DNA of 64,000 nt. Source: an uncultured Rubripirellula sp. Its GTDB lineage: Bacteria; Planctomycetota; Planctomycetia; Pirellulales; Pirellulaceae. The stretch spans positions 30,304 to 94,303 of the forward strand of contig CALIBL010000048.1 in assembly GCA_938045805.1 (NCBI GenBank), in the 5' to 3' direction. Of the stretch, positions 19,057 through 29,229 are shown piece by piece (position 1 is the first letter of the stretch; each line of letters starts with the position of its first letter). A program made the translations under genes and the position numbers. Under the pieces are notes generated by a model that saw only the letters and a program-made list of their open reading frames with translations, was not told the DNA's origin and ran no database searches.

Positions 19057-20672
19057 GCCCCCACCCTCAAGTAGGAGCCAATTTTTTTACCGACCAATTC
19101 AATCGGCGTGACATGGTTTGCTAATCCGGCAGCAACGACGCTACCGGGCATCCCCCAAACAACGCTGGTCGCCTCGTCCTGGGCGACTACAGCTCCCCCC
19201 ATCTCTCTAATCGCTCGGCAACCGTCCCGACCATCGTGCCCCATCCCGGTTAACATCACCCCAAGTACACCGCCAACCACCTCATTGGCCGCAGAGCGAA
19301 AAAGGACATCAGCGGATGGGCGACAGGAATTAACCGGATCAGAATGATTGATTGCAGTGATGTATCCGGTGGACGATCGATTCACTTCAAGATGATTTCC
19401 CCCCGGTGCAATCCGAATCATCCCCGGCCGCAGGGCCTCACCGTCAACCGCTTCTTCGATATCTAACCCAGTTTCTTCCGCTAGACGGGACGCTAAGTAC
19501 TTGGTGAACATCGTTGGCATATGTTGCACCACGAGAATGGGTTTTGTCAGCAATGTCCTGAGTGTCGAATCGTGGAAGAGGGTCGCCAGAGCGGCTGGGC
19601 CGCCGGTACTGGCAGCGATCACCACCAACTCAATCGACTTGGTTTGCGTCGGCATGACCGGCGGAAGCTCGCTGGAATTCGGTCGTGCAGTGACGGTGCG
19701 ACCGCGATTACAAAGCCATTTGAGCCTCGGTGCAATCTGGTCGCGGATTACATTTTTACCTGCCTGAATATCACTCATACGAGCTCCACCCGGCTTGAAA
19801 ACGAAGTCCTTCGCACCGAGAAGCAACGCGTCTGTCGTCGCCTTCGCACCACGTTCAGTCCGGGAACTGAACATCACCACCGGAACTCGGGTGCCCTCAG
19901 ATCGCATGATTCTCAACATCTCAAGGCCGTCCATCCGAGGCATCTCGATATCCAACAGAACCACGTCAGGCTTCTGCTTTTCGATCTGCTCGAGCCCCTC
20001 TACGCCGTCCGCAGCACCTCCAACAATGGAAAATCCTCCGACCGACTCAAGGGTCGACTTGATCACGTTGCGAACCATCGATGAATCATCCACCGTCAAG
20101 ACGCGAATGCTCTGCAGCGATGCAGGTAACCTACTGCTTATCTCCGTCTCTGCTTTTTCGCGACTTGAAAGCTGCGGCGAATCAAGTTTCTTCGACTTTG
20201 AAGCAAGTTGTTCGGAGTCTCTGCGACTGTCCAACTTGTGTTCGTCTGTTTGTTGATGATTAACACCTGCGTCGGAAGTCATTGTTGAGCTGGCTGATGC
20301 AGATGCAAGAATCCCAAGAGCTGTCAATTTCTTCGTGATGGCGCCCGGAGTACACGGCTTCACAAGGTACTCATCCACTCCAATTCTCATTGCTTGACCG
20401 ATCCTCTCGGAATCGGCGATGCTGCTGATCATCAATAACGGCATTTTTCGATAACGCACCGCACTTCGCACTTTGGTGGCGAACTGAACGCCATCCATTT
20501 CGGGCATTTCCCAATTCACGGTGACAATATCAAAGGGTCCTTGCTCGTTGAGAATTCCCCAAGCCTCTGAACCGTCCTGTGCTTCAATCGTCTCAAAATC
20601 GAGACTGCGCATGATTTTGGCAATGATCCCCCGAATCGGTCGTGAGTCATCAATTACCAATGCACGCATCAT
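19053..20672 (-). CDS. cheB: CheB methylesterase with two receiver domains
   Basis: Receptor-glutamate methylesterase, 539 aa, with domain order REC1 (1-120), Ser/Lys-rich linker (121-185), REC2 (187-305) and CheB catalytic domain (345-535). REC2 is normal: VDDSS acid pair and LLDIEMPRMDG. The catalytic triad is Ser in IAASTGGPAAL, His in VVQHMPTMFTKYLASRL and Asp in LTGMGHDGRDG. REC1 keeps the acid pair Asp8-Asp9, a Ser at 83/84 and Lys105, but the phospho-acceptor position is Asn53 (TVNWEMPEMDG; codon AAT at 20514-20516), so it is predicted not to accept phosphate normally. Ordinary CheB has a single REC and about 350 residues. ATG 20672 with AGGTG upstream. Confidence 0.93.
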   Translation of the reverse strand: MMRALVIDDSRPIRGIIAKIMRSLDFETIEAQDGSEAWGILNEQGPFDIVTVNWEMPEMDGVQFATKVRSAVRYRKMPLLMISSIADSERIGQAMRIGVDEYLVKPCTPGAITKKLTALGILASASASSTMTSDAGVNHQQTDEHKLDSRRDSEQLASKSKKLDSPQLSSREKAETEISSRLPASLQSIRVLTVDDSSMVRNVIKSTLESVGGFSIVGGAADGVEGLEQIEKQKPDVVLLDIEMPRMDGLEMLRIMRSEGTRVPVVMFSSRTERGAKATTDALLLGAKDFVFKPGGARMSDIQAGKNVIRDQIAPRLKWLCNRGRTVTARPNSSELPPVMPTQTKSIELVVIAASTGGPAALATLFHDSTLRTLLTKPILVVQHMPTMFTKYLASRLAEETGLDIEEAVDGEALRPGMIRIAPGGNHLEVNRSSTGYITAINHSDPVNSCRPSADVLFRSAANEVVGGVLGVMLTGMGHDGRDGCRAIREMGGAVVAQDEATSVVWGMPGSVVAAGLANHVTPIELVGKKIGSYLRVGA

Positions 20673-20996
20673 TTCACCTATGGTTCACCCTGCGACCGAC
20701 GCAGTAGACCACTCCTATCTATTTCTTTTCGAACTAAGAACGCGTCTGCGACGCCGTTGTCACCGTGCTTTTCAAATTTTTGATCAATCGTGATCTCTGA
20801 CTCTTCTTACCAATCGTCTTCAACCTTCGTTAAAGATCATTGATCCTTCAAACTGTGCTAAATAACTCTGAGCAGACACCCAATGCTCAGATGCTGCCTG
20901 TTGCAACGAGGACGCGACAAGCTGGGAGCCGTTGACCAAGCCGCATCGGAAAAGATGATTTGGCACGGCTGGAAAACCTGACACTTCCATTCTCCA
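20673..20996. other. Intergenic region with inverted repeat between mcp and cheB
   Basis: 324 bp between mcp and cheB on the minus strand. It contains an 8-bp inverted repeat, TCTGAGCA (20867-20874) and TGCTCAGA (20884-20891) with a nine-base loop, followed on the minus strand by a moderately T-rich stretch. It may end the cheA-cheW-mcp message or regulate cheB-cheR. No other feature seen. Confidence 0.4.
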
Positions 20997-23144
20997 CTAC
21001 CTCTCTCGGTACTCCTCCACTAGTCGCTGTAAATTGGATGCCATTCTTGATAGATCCAAGGCGGCTGCCTGAGTATTGGATGCACCTTCAGCAGTGCTTT
21101 GCGCAGCCTGGGCAACCTGGGTCATATTTTGTGCGATCTGCGCGGTACCGGCGGCCGACTCCGCAAGGTTGCGACTGATTTCCGAAGTGGTGCTTGTCTG
21201 CTGCTCCACCGCGCTTGCGATGGTGTTTTCCTGCTGACAGATTGAATCCACGATCCCAGTGATGTCGCCGATCGCTTCGACCGCTCGTAGGGTATCTTCG
21301 CGAATTTGCTCAATCGAGTCGCGAATGTTATTTGTTGCCGCAGCGGTTTCTTTGGCGAGCTCCTTCACTTCACCGGCAACCACGGCAAAGCCTTTGCCCG
21401 CTTCGCCTGCTCGGGCTGCTTCGATTGTGGCGTTTAGAGCAAGTAAATTGGTCTGTTCCGCAATCGACGTGATGACTGAAACCACTTCACAGATCCTCTG
21501 GCTACTGGCTCCCAATTGGTGAATCGAAGCATCTGCGGACTTTGCCATCTCCACCGCACGGTTCGCAACCACTGCCGCATCTCCGGCGCTCGTTGCAACT
21601 TCTCGAACCGATACGCTAAACGTCTCGAGGCCGCTAGAAACATTACGGGTGTTCTCGCTGACGTGGTCGGCGGCCTCGCTCACCACGCGGGCTTGTGCTG
21701 TTGTCTCTTCGGCAGCCGAGCTCATGTGCTCACTAACACTCGACAATTCTTCGCTCGCCGATGCCAAAGTCTGCATATTGTCGCCAATCGCTCGTACTAA
21801 ATCCTGCTGCCTGCGGTGCTGTGCGCTGAATCGTCGTGAAATCCCAACCGCGACCAGTCCAACCAGAGCAGACGAAACGCTGGTTACGATCAGTGTGAAC
21901 CAAAAGATTTGCTTGGTGGGTTTCTCGACGACCTCCACGGGAACTTCTGAAACCAAAGCCCACGTGACTGGTTTTCCTGCGCTGGTCGAATGCACGACAA
22001 CACGACCCCAACTTTGCAGCGTTAGCTCACCTGTCCGTCCAGGATAGCGTCCCACACCGGACTGATTTTCTTCGCCAAAAGGCTCGCGTGCACCCACGGT
22101 GTCCACTCGCGTTTTCAAGAGTCTGGCTGCATACCCCTCAGTATCTTGGATATTGTTCCGCATCAGATGGTCCGAACCGACGACGAACACTTCACCACGC
22201 TCGTCAGAGAGATTCCCAGAGTGCATGATCTCATCGATCTGCGCAATGGGCATCTGGAATACCGCTACCCCTATTTTTTCACCTCCGCGAAAAATTGGAG
22301 ATGCAATAAAACTTGCTGGGTCGCGATAGCTTGGCTCGTATGGTTGATAATCTGTGAAGGAGACGTAATCAGACCACCCTGACCCCTCAGCCTCCTCAAA
22401 GACATCTGCGAGATTCGTACTTGAAAATGGACCTCGACGCATCGAAGTTGCAAAATCAGCCTCTTTGCATACCGAGTACACCACGGCACCGGACTTTGCA
22501 TCGATCAAAAACAGGTCATAAAACCCAAACGTCTCTCGATAACGCCGCATCTTTTGATGGTACTTGCGATGCACGTCGCTGTACTGAGTTCCATCGTTAG
22601 CCGCATCATAGAGATCCTTTGAACCAATAGGATATTGGTTTTGAGCAATATATTGATTCTGTAAATAAAGTGCCCTCGAATCCATCGGCTGAACAATCGC
22701 ATCAACCGACGGCAGTTCTCCGGTCTCTTGTTTGTATCGCCCCGCAAACTCAGTTGAATAGAAGTCCTTTAGGCTTGATCGCAAGTTGGTTTCGTTTGCA
22801 TCGAGGTTCACCCCCGCTTCGCCATCGAGCTGTTGATATGCTGAGGAAAACTCGTTCATCGCTTCAACCACCATCAGATCGTCGCTAAAGATCCTAATCT
22901 GGTCGTGTATCGTTTCGAAATACCGTTCGATCTGCACTGACTTTGAGTATCGATTTTGCTCGAGCGTCTTTGCTGCCTCAGTTGCCAACAGACCAGAGAC
23001 GTATTGATAGATCGTTATCCCCAAGACCAATAGGGGAACGATTGATAGAAACAAAAGGGTGATCAATAGCTCGCCGGTGACTAACGCTATCCAGCGTGCC
23101 AACCAACCGTCTTTCTTATTCGACTGATTCATGATCATGCTCAT
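20997..23144 (-). CDS. Methyl-accepting chemotaxis protein
   Basis: Transmembrane chemoreceptor, 715 aa. TM1 lies near residues 22-45, followed by a large periplasmic sensor (about 50-395, Cache-like length) and TM2 near 405-425 ([20 protein letters not shown]). The cytoplasmic signalling hairpin contains [20 protein letters not shown] and [17 protein letters not shown], the diagnostic MCP core. There is no recognisable HAMP domain between TM2 and the coiled coil; a short basic segment ([12 protein letters not shown]) is there instead. No C-terminal CheR-tether pentapeptide is visible. Start ATG 23144 overlaps the cheW stop (ATGA), preceded by CAGGATCTCC. Encoded with cheA and cheW, so it probably signals through them. 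Confidence 0.93.
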   Translation of the reverse strand: MSMIMNQSNKKDGWLARWIALVTGELLITLLFLSIVPLLVLGITIYQYVSGLLATEAAKTLEQNRYSKSVQIERYFETIHDQIRIFSDDLMVVEAMNEFSSAYQQLDGEAGVNLDANETNLRSSLKDFYSTEFAGRYKQETGELPSVDAIVQPMDSRALYLQNQYIAQNQYPIGSKDLYDAANDGTQYSDVHRKYHQKMRRYRETFGFYDLFLIDAKSGAVVYSVCKEADFATSMRRGPFSSTNLADVFEEAEGSGWSDYVSFTDYQPYEPSYRDPASFIASPIFRGGEKIGVAVFQMPIAQIDEIMHSGNLSDERGEVFVVGSDHLMRNNIQDTEGYAARLLKTRVDTVGAREPFGEENQSGVGRYPGRTGELTLQSWGRVVVHSTSAGKPVTWALVSEVPVEVVEKPTKQIFWFTLIVTSVSSALVGLVAVGISRRFSAQHRRQQDLVRAIGDNMQTLASASEELSSVSEHMSSAAEETTAQARVVSEAADHVSENTRNVSSGLETFSVSVREVATSAGDAAVVANRAVEMAKSADASIHQLGASSQRICEVVSVITSIAEQTNLLALNATIEAARAGEAGKGFAVVAGEVKELAKETAAATNNIRDSIEQIREDTLRAVEAIGDITGIVDSICQQENTIASAVEQQTSTTSEISRNLAESAAGTAQIAQNMTQVAQAAQSTAEGASNTQAAALDLSRMASNLQRLVEEYRER

Positions 23145-23692
23145 TGGAGATCCTGTTCAACTTGTTGAACGATTTGGCTAAGGGAACGCGAGCCTTCCGC
23201 ATCATCCTCTAGCAATAAAGATTTTGCTGACGCTGAATTTCTTAATTCAAGCAATTTTTCAACCCGTAGCATCAACACCAAGCGGTCTGATAATTTGACC
23301 ACTGATTGCAAACGGTCTGAAACAACTCGGTCCAAGTGCTTGGGAACTGGCTCGAAATCCCCATGATCAGGGCTGATAACCGGACCCATCTCGCCCACTC
23401 TCAAGCTAATAAGTTCGCTTCCAACCGACACAATGAGGTGAAAGCGTGCGACCTCATTCACATCAGGTACGTCCAGATGCAACCACTCCATCGTGTCGAC
23501 CACGGTAAGGATTTGACCTCGCAGATTGATCAAGCCAGAGATCGTCTTCGCGGAACTTGGCACCGGTGTAACCGGAACATCACTCACGATCTCGCGAATG
23601 TCACCAACCTGTACCCCGCACATTACATTTCCAACAGAAAAGGTGCAGAAGGCATTGAGATCATCGGCATCAAGCAAAGCAGGTTGGATCAT
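23141..23692 (-). CDS. cheW: Chemotaxis coupling protein CheW
   Basis: Adaptor linking chemoreceptors to CheA, 183 aa. The CheW fold begins with [22 protein letters not shown], of which [17 protein letters not shown] is typical, then [26 protein letters not shown], the [15 protein letters not shown] part being the signature. The C-terminus extends some 30 residues beyond the fold with an acidic tail. Start ATG 23692 overlaps the cheA stop (ATGA) and the stop overlaps the mcp start, so the three genes are translationally coupled. Confidence 0.95.
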   Translation of the reverse strand: MIQPALLDADDLNAFCTFSVGNVMCGVQVGDIREIVSDVPVTPVPSSAKTISGLINLRGQILTVVDTMEWLHLDVPDVNEVARFHLIVSVGSELISLRVGEMGPVISPDHGDFEPVPKHLDRVVSDRLQSVVKLSDRLVLMLRVEKLLELRNSASAKSLLLEDDAEGSRSLSQIVQQVEQDLQ

Positions 23693-26091
23693 CGAGCATC
23701 CCCCATCGTTAGACGGTACTGCGTCTCTAAATCGAGCACTTCAACCACACGTCCTCGAACCAGAACAAACCGACCATCGAGCTCAGTTCCACCCACGCCC
23801 GAACCATCGGCTTGATCCCGCCTCTCTTCGAGACTCATATCAATCACGTCATTGATTTGTTTCACCAGCACCCCAAACCGAGTGCCATCGTGCTGACAAA
23901 TGATCAGAGGAGAAGTGCCTTTTCCCTCTGATTCCCCATAGGCGTTGTAAAGCGAACAAATGCGAAGAACCGAACCGCGGTAATTAGAAACAATCTGTGA
24001 ATCGAAGACTTGAAGTCCTTCGATTGAGACCTCTTCAAGACGGTCCACTGAGTCCATACCAATGGCAACCTCGCGACCATGATCAACTTCACAAACGAGA
24101 AGCGTGCGATCATCAACGGCATCAATTGTCAGATCGAACGTCTGAGCATTGCTATTACCGGTGTGGACGGCACTCATGGCCTGCCCTGCACCCTCACTGT
24201 CAGTTAATCGTTCGCGCGTTTCCGAAATGTCTTCAATTCTGACCTGTAGATCGTGACTCAATCCCGCCATCCTCGCGATACCACTCACATCGAGAATTAA
24301 GGCCACCGCGCCATCACCGAGGATGGTGGCAGCCGAATAAGCGCCGATGGCTCTAATCGCTTTACCGATCGGTTTGACAACAATTTCCTGACCGTTAATC
24401 ACCTCATCGACGACCAGTCCAAACCGCAACTGTTCGATCTGCAAGACCGCGACCTGCGATGAGCTCAGGCCTCCCTCAACTTTCCATTGCCCCGAAGAAG
24501 ACAAGCTAGACTTTCCGGTGACCCCAAGGACATCATCAAGAGAAATCAACGGTAATAAACGCTCTCGAAGGCGACAGACAGGAACCTCTTGAATCCACTC
24601 AACCTGACTTTTATCTGCGAGCGTTAATACCTCGCGCAAACACGCTTGTGGGAGAGCAAAGACCTGACTTTCGACCCTCAAAATCAAAGCTGGCACAATC
24701 GCGAGCGTGAGTGGTAGACGGATGGTAAATTTTGTGCCAACATCGAGTTGGCTTTCAATGTGGACTGTGCCTCCAATACGCTCGACATGACTTCGGACCA
24801 CATCCATCCCCACGCCTCGCCCCGAGATGGATGAAATCTTTTTGGCGGTGGAGAAACCGGGTTCAAAGATGTAGTTCAGAATCTCTCGCGCACCGGCATC
24901 AGCAGCTTGCTCTTTGGATACCAGACCGGAGGTGATTGCTTTGTCTCGAATCTTCTCAACATCGATCCCGCCGCCATCATCCATTACCTCGATGACCACC
25001 TGCCCGCTCTCATGTTGCGCTGCTAAACGTACGACACCTTCAGCCGACTTCCCCTTACGAAGTCGATCCTCGGCTGTTTCAACACCATGATCAACACTGT
25101 TGCGAAGTAAATGTGTCAGTGGATCTTTGATCGCTTCCAACAGCGATCGGTCTAGTTCCGTGGCTTCCCCTTCGAGCTCAAGCCGAACCTGTTTCCCGCA
25201 TTCAACTGCCAGATCTCGGACGATCCGCCTAAATTTACCCCATATGCCACCAATGGGCTGCATTCTGGTCCGTGTGACTCGATCCTGAATCTCACTCGTG
25301 ATTTGACTAATGCGGCTGGCAACTGATGTCAGTCGCGGGTCCGCTATACCGTCGCTACAACGAGATAAACTGTTTCGGGCTAGAACCAACTCACCAGCAA
25401 AATCCATCAGCTGATCAAGAATCTGAACATCAACTCGGATCGAGGACGGCTCAGCAGCACTCTCACTTGCTACGACCCTTTCTGGCACACCCTCAACGCT
25501 CGAAACGATCTCGGGCTCAACTTCACGGTCATCTAGGTCCCCTGCTAAGCCTGCCGCCACGTCCTTCGCGATCACTCCTTGGACGTTCTCGTTCAAAGGA
25601 GCATCGGTATCTACCACACTGCTATCTGCGGCACTTCTTTCTGCGGCAATCTTCTCTGCGCCGCTTGGACTCTCGGAGACATCTGACTGGAGGGACGCCC
25701 CACCTTCACGACTCAGCAGATCAGACAGGGTGCTGTGGACCACCCCAAAATCTTTCTCTCCTTCCTGACCGGTTTGCTCAATATTGACCAAAATCTCTCG
25801 GATTGCGTCAGCCATCGCGAGCAGTCCACTCGCGATCTCGGCGTCGAACAGCAGTTCTCCATCCCGTAGTCTCCCCAGCAACGACTCACCTTCATGGGCG
25901 AGTGCCCCAATCTTGGCGAAGCCGAAAAAGCCGCTTGAGCCTTTAATGGTGTGAACGTTACGAAAAATACTGCGTAGCCTGCTCTCATCGCGCGGATTCT
26001 CCTCCAGTGCAACCAGTTCCTGATCAAGTTGATCGAGGTTCTCGTCGCATTCTTCAAGGAAATCAGAAAGGAACTCGTCGTGTTCACCCAT
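23689..26091 (-). CDS. cheA: CheA histidine kinase with extra C-terminal CheW-like domain
   Basis: Chemotaxis sensor kinase, 800 aa. The P1 HPt domain shows FRNVHTIKGSSGFFGF with phospho-acceptor His47. An acidic, Ala-rich linker (about 115-215) replaces a P2 CheY-binding domain. P3 dimerisation (about 220-285), P4 ATPase (N box LLRNSVDHGVE, G1 DDGGGID, G2 GRGVGMDVV; about 285-465) and P5 CheW-like domain (about 465-600) follow. A second CheW-like domain occupies roughly 645-795, with NYRGSVLRICSLY and VVEVLDLETQY as its strands. Standard CheA ends after P5. Start ATG 26091 with GGA upstream. First gene of the operon with cheW and mcp. Confidence 0.94.
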   Translation of the reverse strand: MGEHDEFLSDFLEECDENLDQLDQELVALEENPRDESRLRSIFRNVHTIKGSSGFFGFAKIGALAHEGESLLGRLRDGELLFDAEIASGLLAMADAIREILVNIEQTGQEGEKDFGVVHSTLSDLLSREGGASLQSDVSESPSGAEKIAAERSAADSSVVDTDAPLNENVQGVIAKDVAAGLAGDLDDREVEPEIVSSVEGVPERVVASESAAEPSSIRVDVQILDQLMDFAGELVLARNSLSRCSDGIADPRLTSVASRISQITSEIQDRVTRTRMQPIGGIWGKFRRIVRDLAVECGKQVRLELEGEATELDRSLLEAIKDPLTHLLRNSVDHGVETAEDRLRKGKSAEGVVRLAAQHESGQVVIEVMDDGGGIDVEKIRDKAITSGLVSKEQAADAGAREILNYIFEPGFSTAKKISSISGRGVGMDVVRSHVERIGGTVHIESQLDVGTKFTIRLPLTLAIVPALILRVESQVFALPQACLREVLTLADKSQVEWIQEVPVCRLRERLLPLISLDDVLGVTGKSSLSSSGQWKVEGGLSSSQVAVLQIEQLRFGLVVDEVINGQEIVVKPIGKAIRAIGAYSAATILGDGAVALILDVSGIARMAGLSHDLQVRIEDISETRERLTDSEGAGQAMSAVHTGNSNAQTFDLTIDAVDDRTLLVCEVDHGREVAIGMDSVDRLEEVSIEGLQVFDSQIVSNYRGSVLRICSLYNAYGESEGKGTSPLIICQHDGTRFGVLVKQINDVIDMSLEERRDQADGSGVGGTELDGRFVLVRGRVVEVLDLETQYRLTMGDAR

Positions 26092-26475
26092 TGCTAGATT
26101 CCACGAACCTCCACACGCTTGCGTTCAACCAACAGCTAATTAATTCCCAAGAGCTACCTATCAAAATGCTCGTGGCTCCATAACTACGTCTCGCCCAGTG
26201 CGGTACGCGCGCAGCGCAACACCAAGCACCCAATACTCTGCGCCACGATAGGGTGCAAAAAGGTGTTGGAGTTTACGGACTAAGAAAGCAATACCTTTTG
26301 AGCAACCGATCACGCAAACTGAGACGGTTTAAAAAGAAATGCCAGATTTAACGATCGCAAGGGAGCTAGTCAGTCGAGGGATTAAACGCTCACCGGTACA
26401 ACAGTAGCGATAACTTGCCCGTTTTGACTCAAGTACCGAGGTAAAAACTCTACGGACAACTAACCCGTTGCACCA
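26092..26475. other. Intergenic region upstream of cheA
   Basis: 384 bp between the lactate-racemase-like gene and the start of the chemotaxis operon, all genes on the minus strand. It should hold the cheA promoter. I looked for a flagellar sigma-28 type element and found none that is convincing; no repeat or RNA seen. Confidence 0.5.
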
Positions 26476-27750
26476 TCACAACGAACGTCCCTCGGCTTGC
26501 CAGAGCCCTAAAGCTGGGTTCTGCAGAAAATAGAACTCTTCGCCATCGGCATCATGGTGCCATCCATCGGTCAACTTCGAAACGTCGTACTTCTTAAGTA
26601 AAGCTGCTAGATCTCCAGCGGTGTAATTCACCGACTCAATTTCCTCGGCGGAAAGTTTTCCAGCAGCATAGACCACTTCGAATCGATTTTCATGGGACCC
26701 GTGAACTAGATGTGCCGCGGCCGAAGGATTCGCTGCGAGGTCTTCGTTTGCCTCAACCAGCTCCAAAATCTCAGCTTTCGTTCGATAGCCATACTTGCGA
26801 ATCAGCCGATCAATCTCCTTGTCTTCGCCAAACTCCTCAACGGCAGGGCCGAGCACCGTCAGCCGTCCTCCATCGGCGATAGCGAGTCGACTTCGATAGA
26901 TCGCCTTATTTCCAAGCCACGTGCTTTTGAACTCTGATGGGTCCAAATAAGCGACCACATGTTTCGGTGCTCGGTCCAAATGCGTGATATTGACCTGGCA
27001 GGCCAGCTCTGCGGCGTCGAAAAAAGTTTGATGATCGTCGCCGATGAAAAGCCCTCGCGTATGCAATTCTCCATCAGGCATCTGCTGGATGACGGTCAGT
27101 GCGTAGAGCAGTGGCATGTTCGAACAGAACTGATCCTGCGCGTAATTCAAAATCTGACGTAGCGGTGTATTGGCTTGCCCAAGAGTCTGCTCGATCCCGT
27201 AGACGGCGCTGAGGAAATGGCTTTCATTGATCCCTTCCTGGCCGCCGGTACCAACGAAAATATTTTTGTTGTAATTCGCCATACCGATCACCTCATGCGG
27301 CACGACCTGTCCCAGTGAAAAAATTAGATCATGACCCCCGTCCCGTAGGAGGCGGTTCACCTGTGCTTGCCACGGTTTCTGATACACTCCACCGGTCACC
27401 TCGGATACGTATTCACCAGGAACCGTACCAAGGGTCACAACATCTTCACGCCAGAAATGGGGTCGAAAAAGCTCGTGAGGGATTCCCGGAAACATATGAT
27501 CCAGCTGATCAGGTTTCATTGGACTGTGAGTCCCGAGCGCTGGCATGATGTCTGTGACACGATCACCCAGCAATTCGTGAGAGAGCACCGTCAGTTCACC
27601 GGCACGGCTAAATAATCGGGTAGCGTCGGGCGGCAAAAGCAAAGCTCGCTCGGGAAGCCCCACCTTGTTGAAAGTTTCAGCCAATGCATCCCGCAAATCC
27701 TCAGTGGTCAGCGAGATATTTTTTCCGCCCTTGGCGTAATAGGTCGTCAT
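26476..27750 (-). CDS. LarA-like nickel-dependent racemase family protein
   Basis: Member of the LarA/DUF2088 family, whose founding member racemises lactate with a nickel-pincer nucleotide cofactor. The 424-residue protein has an ALGTHSPM segment near residue 80, matching the His-containing active-site loop of LarA, then QVVPHEVIGMANYNKNIFVG near 165-185, where the Lys corresponds to the cofactor-attaching lysine. The C-terminal half carries alternating alpha/beta segments including HLVHGSHENRFEV. Start ATG 27750 is preferred over TTG 27756. No lactate permease or cofactor-maturation genes (larB, larC, larE) lie nearby, so the substrate may differ from lactate. Divergent from the fabZ-like gene. 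Confidence 0.8.
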   Translation of the reverse strand: MTTYYAKGGKNISLTTEDLRDALAETFNKVGLPERALLLPPDATRLFSRAGELTVLSHELLGDRVTDIMPALGTHSPMKPDQLDHMFPGIPHELFRPHFWREDVVTLGTVPGEYVSEVTGGVYQKPWQAQVNRLLRDGGHDLIFSLGQVVPHEVIGMANYNKNIFVGTGGQEGINESHFLSAVYGIEQTLGQANTPLRQILNYAQDQFCSNMPLLYALTVIQQMPDGELHTRGLFIGDDHQTFFDAAELACQVNITHLDRAPKHVVAYLDPSEFKSTWLGNKAIYRSRLAIADGGRLTVLGPAVEEFGEDKEIDRLIRKYGYRTKAEILELVEANEDLAANPSAAAHLVHGSHENRFEVVYAAGKLSAEEIESVNYTAGDLAALLKKYDVSKLTDGWHHDADGEEFYFLQNPALGLWQAEGRSL

Positions 27751-27923
27751 GCTCAAACAATCACGTTAGATGGTCCACAAGTTGAATCAATCCACAGTAC
27801 TCTTTTAACCTAACCCAAGATTTGCCGTAACGCCGATTGCCGTGAAATTTGATTCACGCAATCATCTTCGAGTCATCTCCTGCCCGCTTGACGACCTCAC
27901 TTCCTAAACCTTCTGATACTCCA

Positions 27924-28358
27924 ATGAATACGAAAGAAATCGAAGATCGAATCCCTCATCGCTCCCCAATGCTACTTATTGACGAAATCGTCTCGATCAG
28001 TGAGTCAGAAATCACCTGCAGAAAAACCTTTTCAGAGGACGAACCCTTCGTCCAAGGGCACTTTCCGGACTTCCCGCTCGTCCCTGGTGTGATCCTCTGT
28101 GAATGCTGTCTGCAAGCAGGAGCTCTTTTACTATCCGATCTCGCCACCTTGGACGGAGACGTCGTTCCAATCGCGACACGAATGGACGGGGTCAAATTTA
28201 AAAAGATGGTCCGTCCGGGTGACACGGTGGAAATCCACGCCAAGCTGGACGAGCAGATCAGCAACGCTTATTACATGACGGGCAAGATGACTCTAAACGG
28301 CAAGCTTTCCGTGCGACTTGAATTTGCCTGCAGTATCGCCGCGACTGCCAACGAATAG
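27924..28358 (+). CDS. FabZ-like 3-hydroxyacyl-ACP dehydratase
   Basis: Hot-dog-fold dehydratase of fatty-acid or related acyl-chain synthesis, 144 aa. [14 protein letters not shown] and the catalytic segment [26 protein letters not shown] (His in GHFP, acid in CECC) are the FabZ hallmarks. The C-terminus has [18 protein letters not shown]. Start ATG 27924. The stop is 22 bp before the enoyl reductase gene, so the two probably form an operon and catalyse consecutive steps. Several planctomycete genomes carry extra fabZ copies, so this may not be the main one. Confidence 0.9.
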   Translation: MNTKEIEDRIPHRSPMLLIDEIVSISESEITCRKTFSEDEPFVQGHFPDFPLVPGVILCECCLQAGALLLSDLATLDGDVVPIATRMDGVKFKKMVRPGDTVEIHAKLDEQISNAYYMTGKMTLNGKLSVRLEFACSIAATANE

Positions 28359-28380
28359 ATTGATCCGAGAGCACCATAAA

Positions 28381-29229
28381 ATGAGCAGCCAAGAATCCGA
28401 ACGTCTTGCAACCGAGTACCTCGGTTTTGCCGATAACACCTATCTCGTGATGGGGGTCGCAAACAAGAAGAGTGTCGCTTACCGGATCGCCAAGCAGATT
28501 GAACAACTTGGAGGTCGCGTCATCTACGCTGTGCGCAGTGAGCAACGCAAGGAGAGCCTTGCAAAGCTTCTACGGGACCGTGAGATCATGGTGTGTGACG
28601 TTGAAAAGTCTGAGGAAATTGAATCGCTCGCGGTGTCATTGCGAGAGCGTGATGTTCGTCTTGCAGGATACGTTCATTCCATAGCATTCGCCGATTACCC
28701 AAACGGCATTCGGCCATTTCACGAAACCACGCGTCAACAGATCTTGCAGGCATTCGACATCTCCTGCTTTTCACTGACACACGTATGCAACGCTCTCAAA
28801 GATCTTTTCACTGAGAACGCATCGGTCGTCACAATTGGAATCAGCACCACACGCATGGCCAGCGAAAGTTATGGCTTCATGGCGCCGATCAAAGCCGCAC
28901 TTGAATCTTCCCTCGCATTTCTGACCAAGTCATTCAGCAAATTTAGTCGCGTACGATTCAACGCGGTGGCTGCTGGCCTGCTCAAAACGAGTGCCTCGGC
29001 GGGCATCCCAGGCTACGTCGATTCTTACCTGTTTGCCGAAAAAGTGATCCCACGTGGCGAAGCGGTTCAGACCGACGAAGTGGCCAACACCGCGATCTTT
29101 CTCCTTAGTCCAATGAGTAGTGGGATCACCGCCCAAAGCGTCGTAGTCGACGCGGGAATGTCGATCAATTATTTCGACCAAGCAGTCATCGACGCGGTCT
29201 CCGCGGCCGACCTCGGTCACGGCGTCTGA
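28381..29229 (+). CDS. FabI-like enoyl-ACP reductase (SDR)
   Basis: Short-chain dehydrogenase of the enoyl-ACP reductase type, 282 aa, predicted to reduce the product of the neighbouring dehydratase with NAD(P)H. The cofactor segment [20 protein letters not shown] matches FabI. The catalytic Tyr and Lys are in [15 protein letters not shown], with the normal six residues between them. At the position of the second FabI tyrosine (Tyr146 in E. coli) I read Ile or Ser in [13 protein letters not shown], so that residue appears replaced. The C-terminus has [22 protein letters not shown]. Start ATG 28381. Confidence 0.87.
   Translation: MSSQESERLATEYLGFADNTYLVMGVANKKSVAYRIAKQIEQLGGRVIYAVRSEQRKESLAKLLRDREIMVCDVEKSEEIESLAVSLRERDVRLAGYVHSIAFADYPNGIRPFHETTRQQILQAFDISCFSLTHVCNALKDLFTENASVVTIGISTTRMASESYGFMAPIKAALESSLAFLTKSFSKFSRVRFNAVAAGLLKTSASAGIPGYVDSYLFAEKVIPRGEAVQTDEVANTAIFLLSPMSSGITAQSVVVDAGMSINYFDQAVIDAVSAADLGHGV

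Noticed and set aside
26092..26475. Flagellar sigma-28 promoter for cheA
   Set aside because: No TAAA...GCCGATAA-like pair with right spacing on the minus strand.
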